Assembly (NCBI RefSeq): GCF_900109055.1
Contig: NZ_FOIV01000002.1
Coordinates: forward strand, 124,001-188,000
Reading direction: 5' to 3'
DNA length: 64,000 bases
Origin: Prevotella sp. khp7
Lineage (GTDB): Bacteria; Bacteroidota; Bacteroidia; Bacteroidales; Bacteroidaceae
The first letter of the stretch is position 1; each line of letters begins with the position of its first letter. Position numbers and translations under genes: made by a program. The notes beneath the pieces are model-generated. The model saw only the letters and a list, made by a program, of their open reading frames with translations. It was not told the origin of the DNA and did not search any database. Positions 51,669-60,510 of the stretch are shown here, piece by piece.

Positions 51669-51676
51669 TACCTTTG
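51669..51676 (+). promoter_or_regulatory. -7 element of the HU-like gene
   Basis: TACCTTTG at 51669-51676, about 60 bases before the start codon. No -33 TTTG at normal spacing. Confidence 0.5.
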
Positions 51677-51735
51677 CAGCCGCAAACAAGTTGCAACGGT
51701 ATTTGCGTAATTATTAATCCTTTAAAACAAGAAGT

Positions 51736-52017
51736 ATGTTAGAACTGAACATTTCAAAAAACAACAATCAGCTTAATGCGGGCTACGGCAAATATTATGC
51801 CCGCGTGGAATATAAGGAAACGCTCGGAATTGACGAAATGGCTAAGCACATGGCGCAACACAACACGCCATTCTCGGTAGGTACCATTACAGGTATATTG
51901 CGTGACTTCGTTGACTGTACTCGTGAACTCTGTCTTAGCGGAAACACAGTAAAGATAGACGACCTGGCCATCTTCAAGTGCTCAGTAGATGCTAATGGAC
52001 TTACACTTTCAAACTAA
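51736..52017 (+). CDS. HU-like (HU-related, histone-like) DNA-binding protein, apparently shortened
   Basis: A 93-residue protein starting MLELNISKNNNQLNAGYGKYYARVEYKETLGIDEMAKHMAQHNTPFSVGTITGILRDFVDCTRELCLSGNTVKIDDLAIFKCSVDANGLTLSN. It matches the N-terminal part of the Bacteroidales HU-related family, which usually runs to about 120-170 residues. Here the stop comes directly after the central DLAIFKCSV region, so the C-terminal part is missing. These genes are often followed by tiny 'smalltalk' genes, and a remnant of one lies right after the stop. Confidence 0.75.
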   Translation: MLELNISKNNNQLNAGYGKYYARVEYKETLGIDEMAKHMAQHNTPFSVGTITGILRDFVDCTRELCLSGNTVKIDDLAIFKCSVDANGLTLSN

Positions 52018-52082
52018 TTGCAGCAATAGCAACAGCTATTGTCTCGGTACTCGGAGCTGGCGCTGTGGTCAGCTGCATGTAG
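51999..52082 (+). pseudogene. Smalltalk-like small hydrophobic protein remnant
   Basis: In a frame overlapping the end of the HU-like gene, TYTFKLIAAIATAIVSVLG then AGAVVSCM and a TAG are read. The hydrophobic core and the ending SCM resemble the tiny (about 30-residue) smalltalk proteins found after HU-like genes in Bacteroides and Prevotella. There is no ATG in frame; the nearest ATG (51995) is one frame off. A deletion that also removed the HU-like C-terminus would explain both. Confidence 0.45.
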
Positions 52083-52088
52083 ATAGGA

Positions 52089-52122
52089 ATCCTCTCCGCC
52101 AATTGGCGGGGAGGATGTTTTT
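52089..52122. terminator. Terminator between the HU-like gene and buk
   Basis: ATCCTCTCCGCC (52089-52100) pairs with GGCGGGGAGGAT (52105-52116) around AATT with one G-T pair. GTTTTTC follows on the plus strand. It ends the plus-strand unit, and the converging buk gene stops right at it. Confidence 0.88.
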
Positions 52123-53193
52123 CTATTCATATACCTTGGCTTTTCGTTTGCCTTGGAGTACGGCGAGGGCATTGAGGGCGAGGGCTTCCATCTCATCCTC
52201 GCCAGGGAAGCAGTGGATGGGAGCCAAGAACTCCACACGTTGACGGAGGCGGCTGACAACATACTCAGAACGTGCCAGACCGCCCGTGAGCAGGATGGCA
52301 TCGATATGGCCACAGAGTACAGCCGACTCAGCAGCGATGCTCTTGGCAACATGATAGATCATGGCATTGAGGATGAGTTCGGCATGTTTGTCACCATAGT
52401 CTTCGATACGGCGGATCACCTCGCGCACATCGTTGGTACCCAGATGGGCATTGAGACCTGCCTTTCCTGCAATACGCTTCAAGAGCTGCTTCTCGTTATA
52501 CTTGCCACTGAAACAAAGACGGATAAGGTCGGAAGCCGGCAGCGAGCCGGCACGTTCCGGTGAAAAAGGGCCTTCGCCATCGAGGGCGTTGTTAGCATCA
52601 ACGGCACGTCCGTGGTCGTGAGCCGCCACAGATATGCCACCACCCATATGACAGATAATCAGGTTGAGGTCTTCATACTCCTTGCCTATCTCGGCGGCAT
52701 AGCGACGGGCTATGGCACGCTGGTTGAGGGCATGCCAGATACAGATACGGTTCATCAAAGGGGAGCCGGAGATACGGGCATAGTCGTTGAGCTCGTCGAC
52801 AACACCTGGATCGGCAATGAAAGAACGACAGCCAGGAGTGGAGGCGGCTATCTCGTGTGCTATCAGGCAACCCAGGTTACAAGCATGATTATGGAGGGCT
52901 ATGCCGCTATGGGTGTCTTGAATCATAAGGTCGTTAATCTCGTAGACACCACCCTCAAGCGGTTTTACAAGGCCACCACGCCCAATGACGGCATCGAACT
53001 CTACAGGGATGTTGGCCTGGCGAAGTTCATCGAGCACCAGTTGGCGACGGAAGTCCTGCTGCTCTATCACATCGTCGAAACAAGCCAGCTGTTCAGGGGT
53101 ATGCGCGATGTTACGGACGAGCAAGGGCGACTCATCCTCAAAGACTGCCACCTTTGTAGAGGTAGAGCCTGGATTGATGACAAGTATCTTCAT
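52123..53193 (-). CDS. buk: Butyrate kinase
   Basis: A 356-residue acetokinase-family enzyme that makes butyrate and ATP from butyryl phosphate. It starts MKILVINPGSTSTKVAVFEDE and contains VIGRGGLVKPLEGGVYEIND, CHMGGGISVAAHDHGRAVDANNALDGEGPFSPERAG and LLTGGLARSEY, all typical of Buk rather than AckA. Prevotella are not typical butyrate producers, so the pair may act on branched-chain acyl phosphates such as isobutyryl phosphate; that is inference. It overlaps ptb by 4 bases. Confidence 0.93.
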   Translation of the reverse strand: MKILVINPGSTSTKVAVFEDESPLLVRNIAHTPEQLACFDDVIEQQDFRRQLVLDELRQANIPVEFDAVIGRGGLVKPLEGGVYEINDLMIQDTHSGIALHNHACNLGCLIAHEIAASTPGCRSFIADPGVVDELNDYARISGSPLMNRICIWHALNQRAIARRYAAEIGKEYEDLNLIICHMGGGISVAAHDHGRAVDANNALDGEGPFSPERAGSLPASDLIRLCFSGKYNEKQLLKRIAGKAGLNAHLGTNDVREVIRRIEDYGDKHAELILNAMIYHVAKSIAAESAVLCGHIDAILLTGGLARSEYVVSRLRQRVEFLAPIHCFPGEDEMEALALNALAVLQGKRKAKVYE

Positions 53194-54026
53194 ATAGCAG
53201 CAAGGGCGAGAGAATAGTACTTCGACTCCGGACTGTCAGCACGCGATGGCAACACGCAGCAACACTGTGTACCCTGCAACACACCAGCCGTCTTGGCATA
53301 GCCAAAGAGGGTGATGGTCTTATAAAACACGTTGCCTGCCACGATGTCGGGGAATATCAGTGCATCAGCCTGTCCGTCGATGACGGAACGGATGCCTTTC
53401 TCACGCAGGCTGACGGAGTCGAGCGAGGTCTTCAGGTCTAACGGTCCATCGATGATGCAGCGCCCGAAGGCACCTGTCTGGGCCTCGGCGATAATCTCCA
53501 GATAGTCGACAGTATAGGGGAATGTCTTGGCACTTACCTTCTCTGCACAATGGATGAGCGAGATACGCGGTTCCTCGATACCAAGGGCATGGCACACATA
53601 GTTCACATAGTGAATCTGCTGGCGACGTTGAGCCTCGGTGGGCACAGGAATCACGGCGGCATCGGTGAAAAAGAGCAGTTTCTCGTATTTGGGGATCTCG
53701 GCCATCGCCACATGGGTGAGCACATGACCCGGGCGGATGATGCCACTTTCCTTATCTAATATGGCTCGCAGAAGCACATCGGTATTGATGAGTCCCTTCA
53801 TCAGGATGTCGGCCTCACCGCTCTTACACAGGGCCACCGCACGACGGGCGCACTCTTCCTTATCGTCGCCATCGACATAGATAGGTTCGATGAAGCCCAT
53901 CTCCACACCTTTCTCTACAGCATAACGGGTACTGGCGTCGTTGGCACACACCACGGCTACACGCTTTTTGTCGCCTCGCTGCTGGAGAAAGACAATCATA
54001 TCATTCAGGGTCTTTATCGGCTGCAT
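53190..54026 (-). CDS. ptb: Phosphate butyryltransferase
   Basis: A 278-residue PTA/PTB-family enzyme that exchanges CoA for phosphate on butyryl-CoA or related acyl-CoAs, supplying Buk. It begins MQPIKTLNDMIVFLQQRGDKKRVAVVCANDAST and has LMKGLINTDVLLRAILDKESGI, GHVLTHVAMAE, FTDAAVIPVPT and the C-terminal ADALIFPDIVAGNVFYK. The start at 54026 fits the family; the frame is open further upstream but through the promoter. It is the first gene of the ptb-buk operon, divergent from the GH95 gene. Confidence 0.93.
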   Translation of the reverse strand: MQPIKTLNDMIVFLQQRGDKKRVAVVCANDASTRYAVEKGVEMGFIEPIYVDGDDKEECARRAVALCKSGEADILMKGLINTDVLLRAILDKESGIIRPGHVLTHVAMAEIPKYEKLLFFTDAAVIPVPTEAQRRQQIHYVNYVCHALGIEEPRISLIHCAEKVSAKTFPYTVDYLEIIAEAQTGAFGRCIIDGPLDLKTSLDSVSLREKGIRSVIDGQADALIFPDIVAGNVFYKTITLFGYAKTAGVLQGTQCCCVLPSRADSPESKYYSLALAAI

Positions 54027-54052
54027 GGTCTTTAAATTTTTGGTTTTATGCT

Positions 54053-54084
54053 GCAAATATACAAAAAGTTTTGTATCTTTGCAA
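54053..54084. promoter_or_regulatory. Overlapping divergent promoters of ptb-buk and the GH95 gene
   Basis: The minus-strand -7 box TATATTTG (54061 down to 54054) serves ptb. The plus-strand -7 box TATCTTTG (54074-54081) serves the GH95 gene. Together they form a near-perfect palindrome (GCAAATATACAAAA at 54053-54066 against TTTTGTATCTTTGC at 54069-54082, one mismatch). The TTG used as the minus-strand -33 lies at 54084-54082, overlapping the plus-strand -7, so the two promoters probably exclude each other. Confidence 0.65.
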
Positions 54085-54103
54085 GCGGAAAGAACTAAAA
54101 ACA

Positions 54104-56452
54104 ATGATTATGAGGAAATATCTGCTAATTTCTGCTATTCTTATGGGAAGCTCTTCTTTGTGTGAAGCACAGACTGAGCAGGCGCCTATGCTGTTGCAGT
54201 ACGACAAGCCTGCCACCTACTTCGAGGAGTCGCTGCCCATAGGTAACGGTAAACTTGGCGCCCTGGTATATGGTGGTACTGACGACAACATCATCTACCT
54301 GAACGATATTACCTTATGGACGGGGAAACCCGTAGACAGAAACCTTGATGCCGATGCCCACCAGTGGATACCAAAGATACGCGAAGCGCTGTTCTGTGAA
54401 GACTACAAGCTTGCCGACTCACTGCAGTTGCACGTACAGGGTCCCAACTCACAGTATTTCCAACCGCTGGGTACGCTGCATATCAAAGACCTGGGGCTGG
54501 GCGCTATCACAAACTACCAGCGCAGCCTCAGCCTCGACTCGGCTATTATCAAAGACAGGTACGTACGCAACGGAAAGACTATTGAGCGAGAGTACTTCGC
54601 CTCGAACCCCGACAAGCTGATTGCCATCCGACTGAAGGGTGACATCAACTGCAGGATAGCCCTAACGGCTCAGGTGCCTCATCAGGTAAAGGCCATCCCC
54701 ACCCAACTCACGATGACAGGTCACGCTACGGGCCTTTCTCAAGAGAGCATCCACTTCTGCACGATGCTCAGCGTTAAGACGGATGGCGAAGTGGCTGCAT
54801 CAGACTCTTCCGTAACAATCACGAATGCCAAGGAGGCGATTCTCTATATCGTCAACGAGACGAGTTTTAACGGTTTTGACAAGCATCCCGTCAGAGAAGG
54901 CGCACCCTATCTAGAGAATGCAGCTAACGACATCTGGCACACTCAGAACATGAGCTACGACGAGTTCTACACCCGTCATCTGGCTGACTACAAGGCTATC
55001 TACGACCGTGTAAAGATCCGTCTCTCGGATAAGGCCATAGCCCACAAGGGTAATACCGATGACTTATTGCTCGACTATACCAACCATGGAGGCAAGAGCC
55101 GCTATCTCGAAGAGCTATATTTCCAGTTCGGACGCTATCTGCTGATCTCCTGCTCACGTACAACTGGCGTTCCCGCTAACCTGCAGGGACTCTGGACACC
55201 TCACCTCTGGTCGCCATGGCGTGGCAACTATACGGTAAACATCAACCTTGAGGAGAACTACTGGCCCGCTTTCGTGGCTAATATGGCAGAGACGGCTACC
55301 CCACTCGACGGCTTTATCAGCGCGCTTGCTACTAACGGCAGGTTTACCGCCAAGAACTACTATAATATCGGTGAAGGCTGGTGCTCGAGCCATAACAGTG
55401 ACATCTGGGCAATGACAAACCCCGTAGGCGAGAAGCGCGAAAGCCCTATGTGGTCGAACTGGAATATGGGCGGGGCCTGGCTGGTGAATACCCTGTGGGA
55501 GCGCTATCAGTTTACACAAGACAAGGCTTATCTGAAGGACATTGCCTACCCGCTGATGAAGGGTGCTGCCCGGTTCTGTCTGCGCTGGCTCATTGAGAAT
55601 CCTAAACAGCCTGGCGAGCTGATAACAGCTCCCAGCACGTCGCCCGAGAACGAGTATAAAACAGATAAGGGCTATCACGGCACCACCTGCTATGGCGGTA
55701 CAGCCGACCTGGCCATTATACGCGAACTCTTCATCAACACGATTGCCGCAGGCAAAATTCTCGGTCAAAAAGACAAGGAGATGGAGCTGGCTCTGGCTAA
55801 GTTGCATCCTTATACCATCGGTCACATGGGCGACCTGAACGAATGGTACTACGATTGGGACGACTGGGACTTTAAGCATCGCCACCAGAGTCACCTGATT
55901 GGCCTATACCCAGGCAGTCACCTGACTGATCCGGCTCTACAGAAAGCAGCTGAAAGGACTCTTGAGATCAAAGGTGATGAGACGACAGGATGGAGCACCG
56001 GATGGCGCATCAACTTGTGGGCACGACTGAAGAACGGAGAGAAGGCACATCAGATATACCGAAAACTGCTGACAGCTGTTGCACCTCAGAAAAGCAAAGC
56101 ACCTAACTACAGCAAAGGCGGGGGCACTTATCCTAATCTCTTCGATGCTCACCCACCTTTTCAGATCGACGGTAACTTCGGCGGCACAGCTGGCGTCTGC
56201 GAGATGCTCATACAGAGTAAGGACGGCGTCATTGAACTGCTGCCCGCCATTCCTGAAGCATGGAAGGACGGGGCTGTCAGCGGACTCTGTGCCAGAGGCG
56301 GCTATGAGGTGGCATTTGAATGGAAAGACGGCAAGGTGCGTGACTGCCAAATCAAGGCTAAGAACAACGGCCGTGTCACCTTATTATATAATAACATGCA
56401 GAAGACTATTAAGTTGAAAGCAGGTCAAACTCAAAATATCAAGACGTGGTAA
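54104..56452 (+). CDS. GH95 family alpha-L-fucosidase / alpha-L-galactosidase
   Basis: A 782-residue exported enzyme with a signal peptide of about 23 residues (cut near CEAQ). Its N-terminal beta-domain has SLPIGNGKLGALVYGG and LNDITLWTG. An (alpha/alpha)6 barrel follows with the catalytic residues of GH95: the Asn pair in NINLEENYWP (Asn379, Asn381), general acid Glu515 (STSPENEY) and the Asp of FQIDGNFGGTAGVCEML. Known members remove alpha-1,2-fucose or L-galactose from host, milk or plant glycans. Start 54104 or 54110. An AraC regulator overlaps its 3' end. Confidence 0.93.
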   Translation: MIMRKYLLISAILMGSSSLCEAQTEQAPMLLQYDKPATYFEESLPIGNGKLGALVYGGTDDNIIYLNDITLWTGKPVDRNLDADAHQWIPKIREALFCEDYKLADSLQLHVQGPNSQYFQPLGTLHIKDLGLGAITNYQRSLSLDSAIIKDRYVRNGKTIEREYFASNPDKLIAIRLKGDINCRIALTAQVPHQVKAIPTQLTMTGHATGLSQESIHFCTMLSVKTDGEVAASDSSVTITNAKEAILYIVNETSFNGFDKHPVREGAPYLENAANDIWHTQNMSYDEFYTRHLADYKAIYDRVKIRLSDKAIAHKGNTDDLLLDYTNHGGKSRYLEELYFQFGRYLLISCSRTTGVPANLQGLWTPHLWSPWRGNYTVNINLEENYWPAFVANMAETATPLDGFISALATNGRFTAKNYYNIGEGWCSSHNSDIWAMTNPVGEKRESPMWSNWNMGGAWLVNTLWERYQFTQDKAYLKDIAYPLMKGAARFCLRWLIENPKQPGELITAPSTSPENEYKTDKGYHGTTCYGGTADLAIIRELFINTIAAGKILGQKDKEMELALAKLHPYTIGHMGDLNEWYYDWDDWDFKHRHQSHLIGLYPGSHLTDPALQKAAERTLEIKGDETTGWSTGWRINLWARLKNGEKAHQIYRKLLTAVAPQKSKAPNYSKGGGTYPNLFDAHPPFQIDGNFGGTAGVCEMLIQSKDGVIELLPAIPEAWKDGAVSGLCARGGYEVAFEWKDGKVRDCQIKAKNNGRVTLLYNNMQKTIKLKAGQTQNIKTW

Positions 56453-57321
56453 AATTACAAATCAAAGAAACAGATCTGAACAAGGCAAAGAGCTGGAGCG
56501 AGTCGGTTTTCCTTGACGACGACCTCCTGCTGACGGAGCACATCAACAAGGCTCCTATGCCTACAGAGCCCAGAAAGATGAACTTTATCCTCATCGGACT
56601 GTGTACTAAAGGTAGAATCGAGTATCGACTCGACACCCAAGAGATGATTATCAACCCTGGCGATATTCTCATTGTCAGCGATAAGCATGTGGTAGATAAG
56701 TATCAACCCTCGCCCGACATGGAAGGATTGTGTATGATGCTTAGCGTGAACTTCTTCCATGAGATTATCCAGAACGTGAGGGATGTCAACTCACTATTCC
56801 TCTTTGCCCGTAGTCACCCTGTGATGAGTCTCGACAGGAAGGAGCAGGACACCTTTAAGGAGTACTTCCAAGTGATTAAGCAAAAGATTGGCGACAATGG
56901 AAACTTCTTCCACAAGGATCTGATCAGAACTTTGCTACTGGCTATGTTCTACGACGTTGGCAATATCATCAACCGAGTAAGGAAGCTCGACAAGCCACAG
57001 ACACGCGCTGAAGCCATCTTCACCAACTTCATCAAGATGGTTGAGGCTAACTACAAACATGAACGCCGTATCAGCTGGTATGCCATACAGCTTGGCATCA
57101 CACCGAAGTATCTGTCGGAAACGGTAAAGGCCGTTAGCCGTCGTACACCTAACGAATGGGTCGACAACTATGTCATGATGGAATTGCGCGTTCTTCTGAA
57201 GAACTCTACCAAGAGCATCAAGGAGATTACCGAAGAGATGAATTTCCCCAATCAGAGTTTCCTGGGTAAATTCTTCAAGGAGCATGTAGGCATCTCGCCC
57301 AATAAGTTCCGTAAACTATAA
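56446..57321 (+). CDS. AraC-family transcriptional regulator
   Basis: A 291-residue regulator with an N-terminal cupin-like sensing domain (about 35-120, LIGLCTKGRIEYRLDTQEMIINPGDILIV). The C-terminal double helix-turn-helix runs about 190-291 (RISWYAIQLGITPKYLSETVKAVSRRTPNEWVDNYVMMELRVLLKNSTKSIKEITEEMNFPNQSFLGKFFKEHVGISPNKFRKL). It starts at a GTG inside the last codons of the GH95 gene (7-base overlap), as the next in-frame Met is about 40 residues in. Cotranscription suggests it responds to the sugar released or controls the GH95/ptb-buk promoters. It converges on the DUF3109 gene with a 6-base overlap. Confidence 0.88.
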   Translation: MVKLQIKETDLNKAKSWSESVFLDDDLLLTEHINKAPMPTEPRKMNFILIGLCTKGRIEYRLDTQEMIINPGDILIVSDKHVVDKYQPSPDMEGLCMMLSVNFFHEIIQNVRDVNSLFLFARSHPVMSLDRKEQDTFKEYFQVIKQKIGDNGNFFHKDLIRTLLLAMFYDVGNIINRVRKLDKPQTRAEAIFTNFIKMVEANYKHERRISWYAIQLGITPKYLSETVKAVSRRTPNEWVDNYVMMELRVLLKNSTKSIKEITEEMNFPNQSFLGKFFKEHVGISPNKFRKL

Positions 57322-57948
57322 GTAGTTCTGGCGGCGCAGCTCTTCAACGGTATCGAGCAACTCCTGATACCATGCCTCGCCAAAACGACGGATAAGCGGG
57401 TCGCGAAGGAATTCATAGAGCCGGAGGTTCTCTTGAATACCCTTGGCAACGGCCATCTTGCAGACCGACCAACGGTTGTAGTTCAGACCTATAAGGCCCT
57501 CGCCAATACGCTTCTCACGAATAGGATAGAGCGCACAACTTACAGGCTTGCAGAAACGGGTTCGCCCTGCTCTGTAAGCCTTTTCTAATGCGCAAAGACA
57601 ACAGTTCCTGATGGGCAAATGGGTGTTCCAATCTTCTATATCACCATAATAGGTAAACACACAATCCTTGCCACGAACGATACTCGTCACCAAGTCACCC
57701 TCCTGATCGGTATAAGCCACACCTTGCTTGTCGATCACTGCCTGAGCCGATGCAGACAGATCGCCCCACACCTCGTCGAGACAATTCTCAATCTCAGCAA
57801 CCTCATCGAAGGTCACAGGTGCACCAGCGTCGCCCTCTACACAGCATTCGCCTTTGCAAACGCTGAGGTCACAACAAAATTTCTCCGTCAATATCTCTGA
57901 CGAGAGCAACACATCGCCTACTTGGATAATGGGTGGAAGTTGATTCAT
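57316..57948 (-). CDS. DUF3109-family cysteine-rich protein
   Basis: A 210-residue soluble protein with many cysteines: FCCDLSVCKGECCVEGDAG near residue 25-42, then IRNCCLCALEKAYRAGRTRFCKPVSCALYPIRE near 115-145. This matches DUF3109, related to YkgJ-type CxxCxxCC proteins thought to bind zinc or an Fe-S cluster. Function unknown. I start it at 57948 (MNQLPPIIQVGDVLLS), since an in-frame ATG at 57969 lies inside the repeat element. It is third in the gpmI-ung-DUF3109 run. Confidence 0.85.
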   Translation of the reverse strand: MNQLPPIIQVGDVLLSSEILTEKFCCDLSVCKGECCVEGDAGAPVTFDEVAEIENCLDEVWGDLSASAQAVIDKQGVAYTDQEGDLVTSIVRGKDCVFTYYGDIEDWNTHLPIRNCCLCALEKAYRAGRTRFCKPVSCALYPIREKRIGEGLIGLNYNRWSVCKMAVAKGIQENLRLYEFLRDPLIRRFGEAWYQELLDTVEELRRQNYL

Positions 57949-57964
57949 CTTCTGATTGAATTTT

Positions 57965-58046
57965 GGCACGGATTACACGGATTTACACTGCTTTATTCTT
58001 ATGCACAGAGCCGTGTCTTTATTTATAAAGCCGCGTAATCCGTGCC
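57965..58046. repeat. REPIN-like palindromic repeat, copy 1
   Basis: GGCACGGATTAC (57965-57976) and GTAATCCGTGCC (58035-58046) bound an 82-base element. It holds a further CACGGATT unit near its left end and a CCGCGTAATCC unit near its right end. It lies between the ung stop and the DUF3109 start. The same terminal 12-mers bound copy 2 on the other side of ung. Confidence 0.85.
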
Positions 58047-58055
58047 TAAAGTCTT

Positions 58056-58721
58056 TTACCAAAGAATGGGAGTCATGCCGTTTTGTTCGAGATAGGCGTT
58101 ACAACGTGAGAACTGATGCTGACCAAACCAACCACCACGATTGGCACTCAGGGGTGAGGGATGGACAGATTCAAGCACGAGATTGTTCTGCTTGTCAATC
58201 ATATATGCCTTTGAACGGGCATAGCCACCCCAAAGCATATATACCAGATGCTGGCGGTTCTGTGCCAAGACCTGGATAGCGGCATCGGTAAACTTCTGCC
58301 AACCTAAGGCTGAATGACTGTTAGCCTGATGAGCTCGAACGGTGAGCGATGCATTGAGCAGCAACACACCTTGTTCAGCCCAGCGTGTCAAGTTGCCAGA
58401 GGTAGGAACGGGTGTACCAAGGTCGTCCTGAATCTCCTTAAAGATGTTCTGCAGCGAGGGCGGAAACTGGATACCATCCTGCACAGAGAAACTCAGTCCG
58501 TGGGCCTGTCCTGGCTCGTGATAGGGATCCTGACCGATAATCACCACCTTCACCTTGTCGAACGGACACAGGTTAAAGGCATTAAAAATCAGTTTGCCTG
58601 GAGGATAGCACGTAGTGGTTTGATACTCCTTACGCACAGCTTCAGTGAGCTGAGCAAAGTAAGGCTTCTCAAACTCGCCCTGCAAATACTGCTTCCAAGA
58701 GTCCTCTATCTGTACTGCCAT
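58056..58721 (-). CDS. ung: Uracil-DNA glycosylase (family 1)
   Basis: A 221-residue monomeric base-excision repair enzyme that removes uracil from DNA. It has the water-activating loop GQDPYHEPGQAHGLSFSV (catalytic Asp), LLNASLTVRAHQANSH, LWGGYARSK and the minor-groove loop HPSPLSANRGWFG. It is a standard-length Ung. It lies between gpmI and DUF3109 on the minus strand and is flanked on both sides by copies of the same palindromic repeat. Confidence 0.96.
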   Translation of the reverse strand: MAVQIEDSWKQYLQGEFEKPYFAQLTEAVRKEYQTTTCYPPGKLIFNAFNLCPFDKVKVVIIGQDPYHEPGQAHGLSFSVQDGIQFPPSLQNIFKEIQDDLGTPVPTSGNLTRWAEQGVLLLNASLTVRAHQANSHSALGWQKFTDAAIQVLAQNRQHLVYMLWGGYARSKAYMIDKQNNLVLESVHPSPLSANRGGWFGQHQFSRCNAYLEQNGMTPILW

Positions 58722-58737
58722 ATTTCTTTAATAATTT

Positions 58738-58809
58738 GGCACGGATTACGCAGATTAACACGGATTAATTTTGTTTCGCCAAATCCGTGAAATCCGTGTA
58801 ATCCGTGCC
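58738..58809. repeat. REPIN-like palindromic repeat, copy 2
   Basis: GGCACGGATTAC (58738-58749) and GTAATCCGTGCC (58798-58809) bound a 72-base element. Inside, the 9-base unit AATCCGTGx is repeated three times in the right arm, and related CACGGATTA units occur in the left arm, so it folds into a long hairpin. It lies between the gpmI stop and the ung start. Confidence 0.88.
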
Positions 58810-58815
58810 TGAAAA

Positions 58816-60336
58816 TTAGTCTGTAATCAGGTTCTCACCAGTCATGTCGGCAGGCTGCTCCAGTCCCATGATATGGAGGATAGAGGGAGCTACGTCGGCC
58901 AGACGACCGTCCTTCACTGTTGCCGAGTTGTTGTTGGTTACATAGATGAATGGAACGGGATTCAGTGAGTGAGCGGTGTTAGGCGTACCATCAGGATTGA
59001 TGGCGTTATCAGCATTACCATGGTCAGCAATGATGATTGCCTCGTAATCGTTAGCCTTAGCAGCCTCGATTACGTCCTTCACGCAGTTGTCAACAGCCCA
59101 GACGGCCTTGGCAATAGCGTTGTACACACCAGTATGGCCTACCATATCGCCGTTAGCGAAGTTAACCACAATGAAATCATACTTTGCCTCGTTGATAGCA
59201 GCCACCAGCTTATCCTTCACCTCAAAAGCACTCATCTCAGGCTTCAAGTCGTAGGTTGCTACCTTCGGAGAGGGAACCAGGATGCGATCCTCGCCCTCGT
59301 AAGGCTGCTCGCGACCACCATTGAAGAAGAATGTTACGTGAGCATACTTCTCGGTCTCGGCGGTGTGGAGCTGCTTCTTGCCCTGCTGTGAGAGATATTC
59401 TCCCAGCGTATTCTCAACGTTCTCCTTGGGGAAGAGAATGTTGACACCTGTGAAGCTGGCATCGTATGGAGTCATGCAATAGTACTGCAGTCCAGGGATG
59501 GTCTTCATGCCCTGCTCAGGCATATCCTGCTGAGTCAGTACGATGGTGAGCTCCTTGGCACGGTCGTTGCGGAAATTGATGAAAATCACAACGTCGCCCT
59601 CTTCGATGCAACCATTGACACTGGCATTGTGGATAGGCTTGATGAACTCATCGGTCACACCGTCGGCATAGCTCTCCTCTACGGCTTTCACCATATCAGT
59701 AGCCTGCTTACCTGTGCCATTCACGATGAGGTCGTAGCCCTCTTTCACACGCTCCCAACGCTTATCACGGTCCATTGCATAGAAACGACCTACAATCGAG
59801 GCGATAGCAGCATCATTGTCTGCACATGCCTTAGTCACCTGCTCAATGAATCCCTTACCGCTCTTGGGGTCGGTATCACGACCGTCCATGAAACAGTGAA
59901 CGAAAGTCTGATTCTTCAGTCCATAGTGCTTACCCACCTCGATGAGCTTGAACAGGTGGTCGAGTGAAGAGTGTACACCACCGTCAGAGCAAAGACCCAT
60001 CAGGTGCAGTTTCTTATTATTTTCTTTGGCGTAGGTATAAGCTGCCTTCACCTGAGGATTATCTACGATAGAACCGTCTTTGCATGCGCGGTTGATCTTA
60101 ACAAGGTCCTGATAAACGATACGACCAGCACCGATATTGAGGTGACCCACCTCTGAGTTACCCATCTGTCCGTCGGGCAGACCAACGTCTTCACCAGAGG
60201 CCATGAGCTGAGAGTGAGCCGAAGTAGCTGTCAACAAATCGAGATAAGGAGTCGGTGTGTTGAAAATCACGTCACCCTTACCATGCTTACCGATTCCCCA
60301 TCCATCGAGAATCATCAATAATGCTTTCTTTGCCAT
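58816..60336 (-). CDS. gpmI: 2,3-bisphosphoglycerate-independent phosphoglycerate mutase
   Basis: A 506-residue metalloenzyme of glycolysis that interconverts 3- and 2-phosphoglycerate. It has LMILDGWG at the N-terminus, the phospho-accepting serine in [43 protein letters not shown] and [10 protein letters not shown], all parts of the two-manganese alkaline-phosphatase-like site. It is the first gene of the gpmI-ung-DUF3109 run, with a TAATTTTG -7 box upstream. Confidence 0.97.
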   Translation of the reverse strand: MAKKALLMILDGWGIGKHGKGDVIFNTPTPYLDLLTATSAHSQLMASGEDVGLPDGQMGNSEVGHLNIGAGRIVYQDLVKINRACKDGSIVDNPQVKAAYTYAKENNKKLHLMGLCSDGGVHSSLDHLFKLIEVGKHYGLKNQTFVHCFMDGRDTDPKSGKGFIEQVTKACADNDAAIASIVGRFYAMDRDKRWERVKEGYDLIVNGTGKQATDMVKAVEESYADGVTDEFIKPIHNASVNGCIEEGDVVIFINFRNDRAKELTIVLTQQDMPEQGMKTIPGLQYYCMTPYDASFTGVNILFPKENVENTLGEYLSQQGKKQLHTAETEKYAHVTFFFNGGREQPYEGEDRILVPSPKVATYDLKPEMSAFEVKDKLVAAINEAKYDFIVVNFANGDMVGHTGVYNAIAKAVWAVDNCVKDVIEAAKANDYEAIIIADHGNADNAINPDGTPNTAHSLNPVPFIYVTNNNSATVKDGRLADVAPSILHIMGLEQPADMTGENLITD

Positions 60337-60377
60337 AATCTTATTACTAATTTAAACGTACGTTCTATTTTGCGGTG

Positions 60378-60385
60378 CAAAATTA
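60378..60385 (-). promoter_or_regulatory. -7 element of gpmI
   Basis: TAATTTTG on the minus strand (60385 down to 60378), 42 bases before the start codon. The -33 position has no perfect TTTG. The rest of the 174-base gap to alsT shows nothing I can name. Confidence 0.5.
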
Positions 60386-60510
60386 CAAAATTTCTTCGAA
60401 ATGAGTACGATAACACATTGCTTTTAAGCAGATTTCACACCTGCTCGACTCAAAATTCCACTCATCGAATCATACAATCTTCCAAATTGCTAACTCCTCT
60501 TATCAGAATG

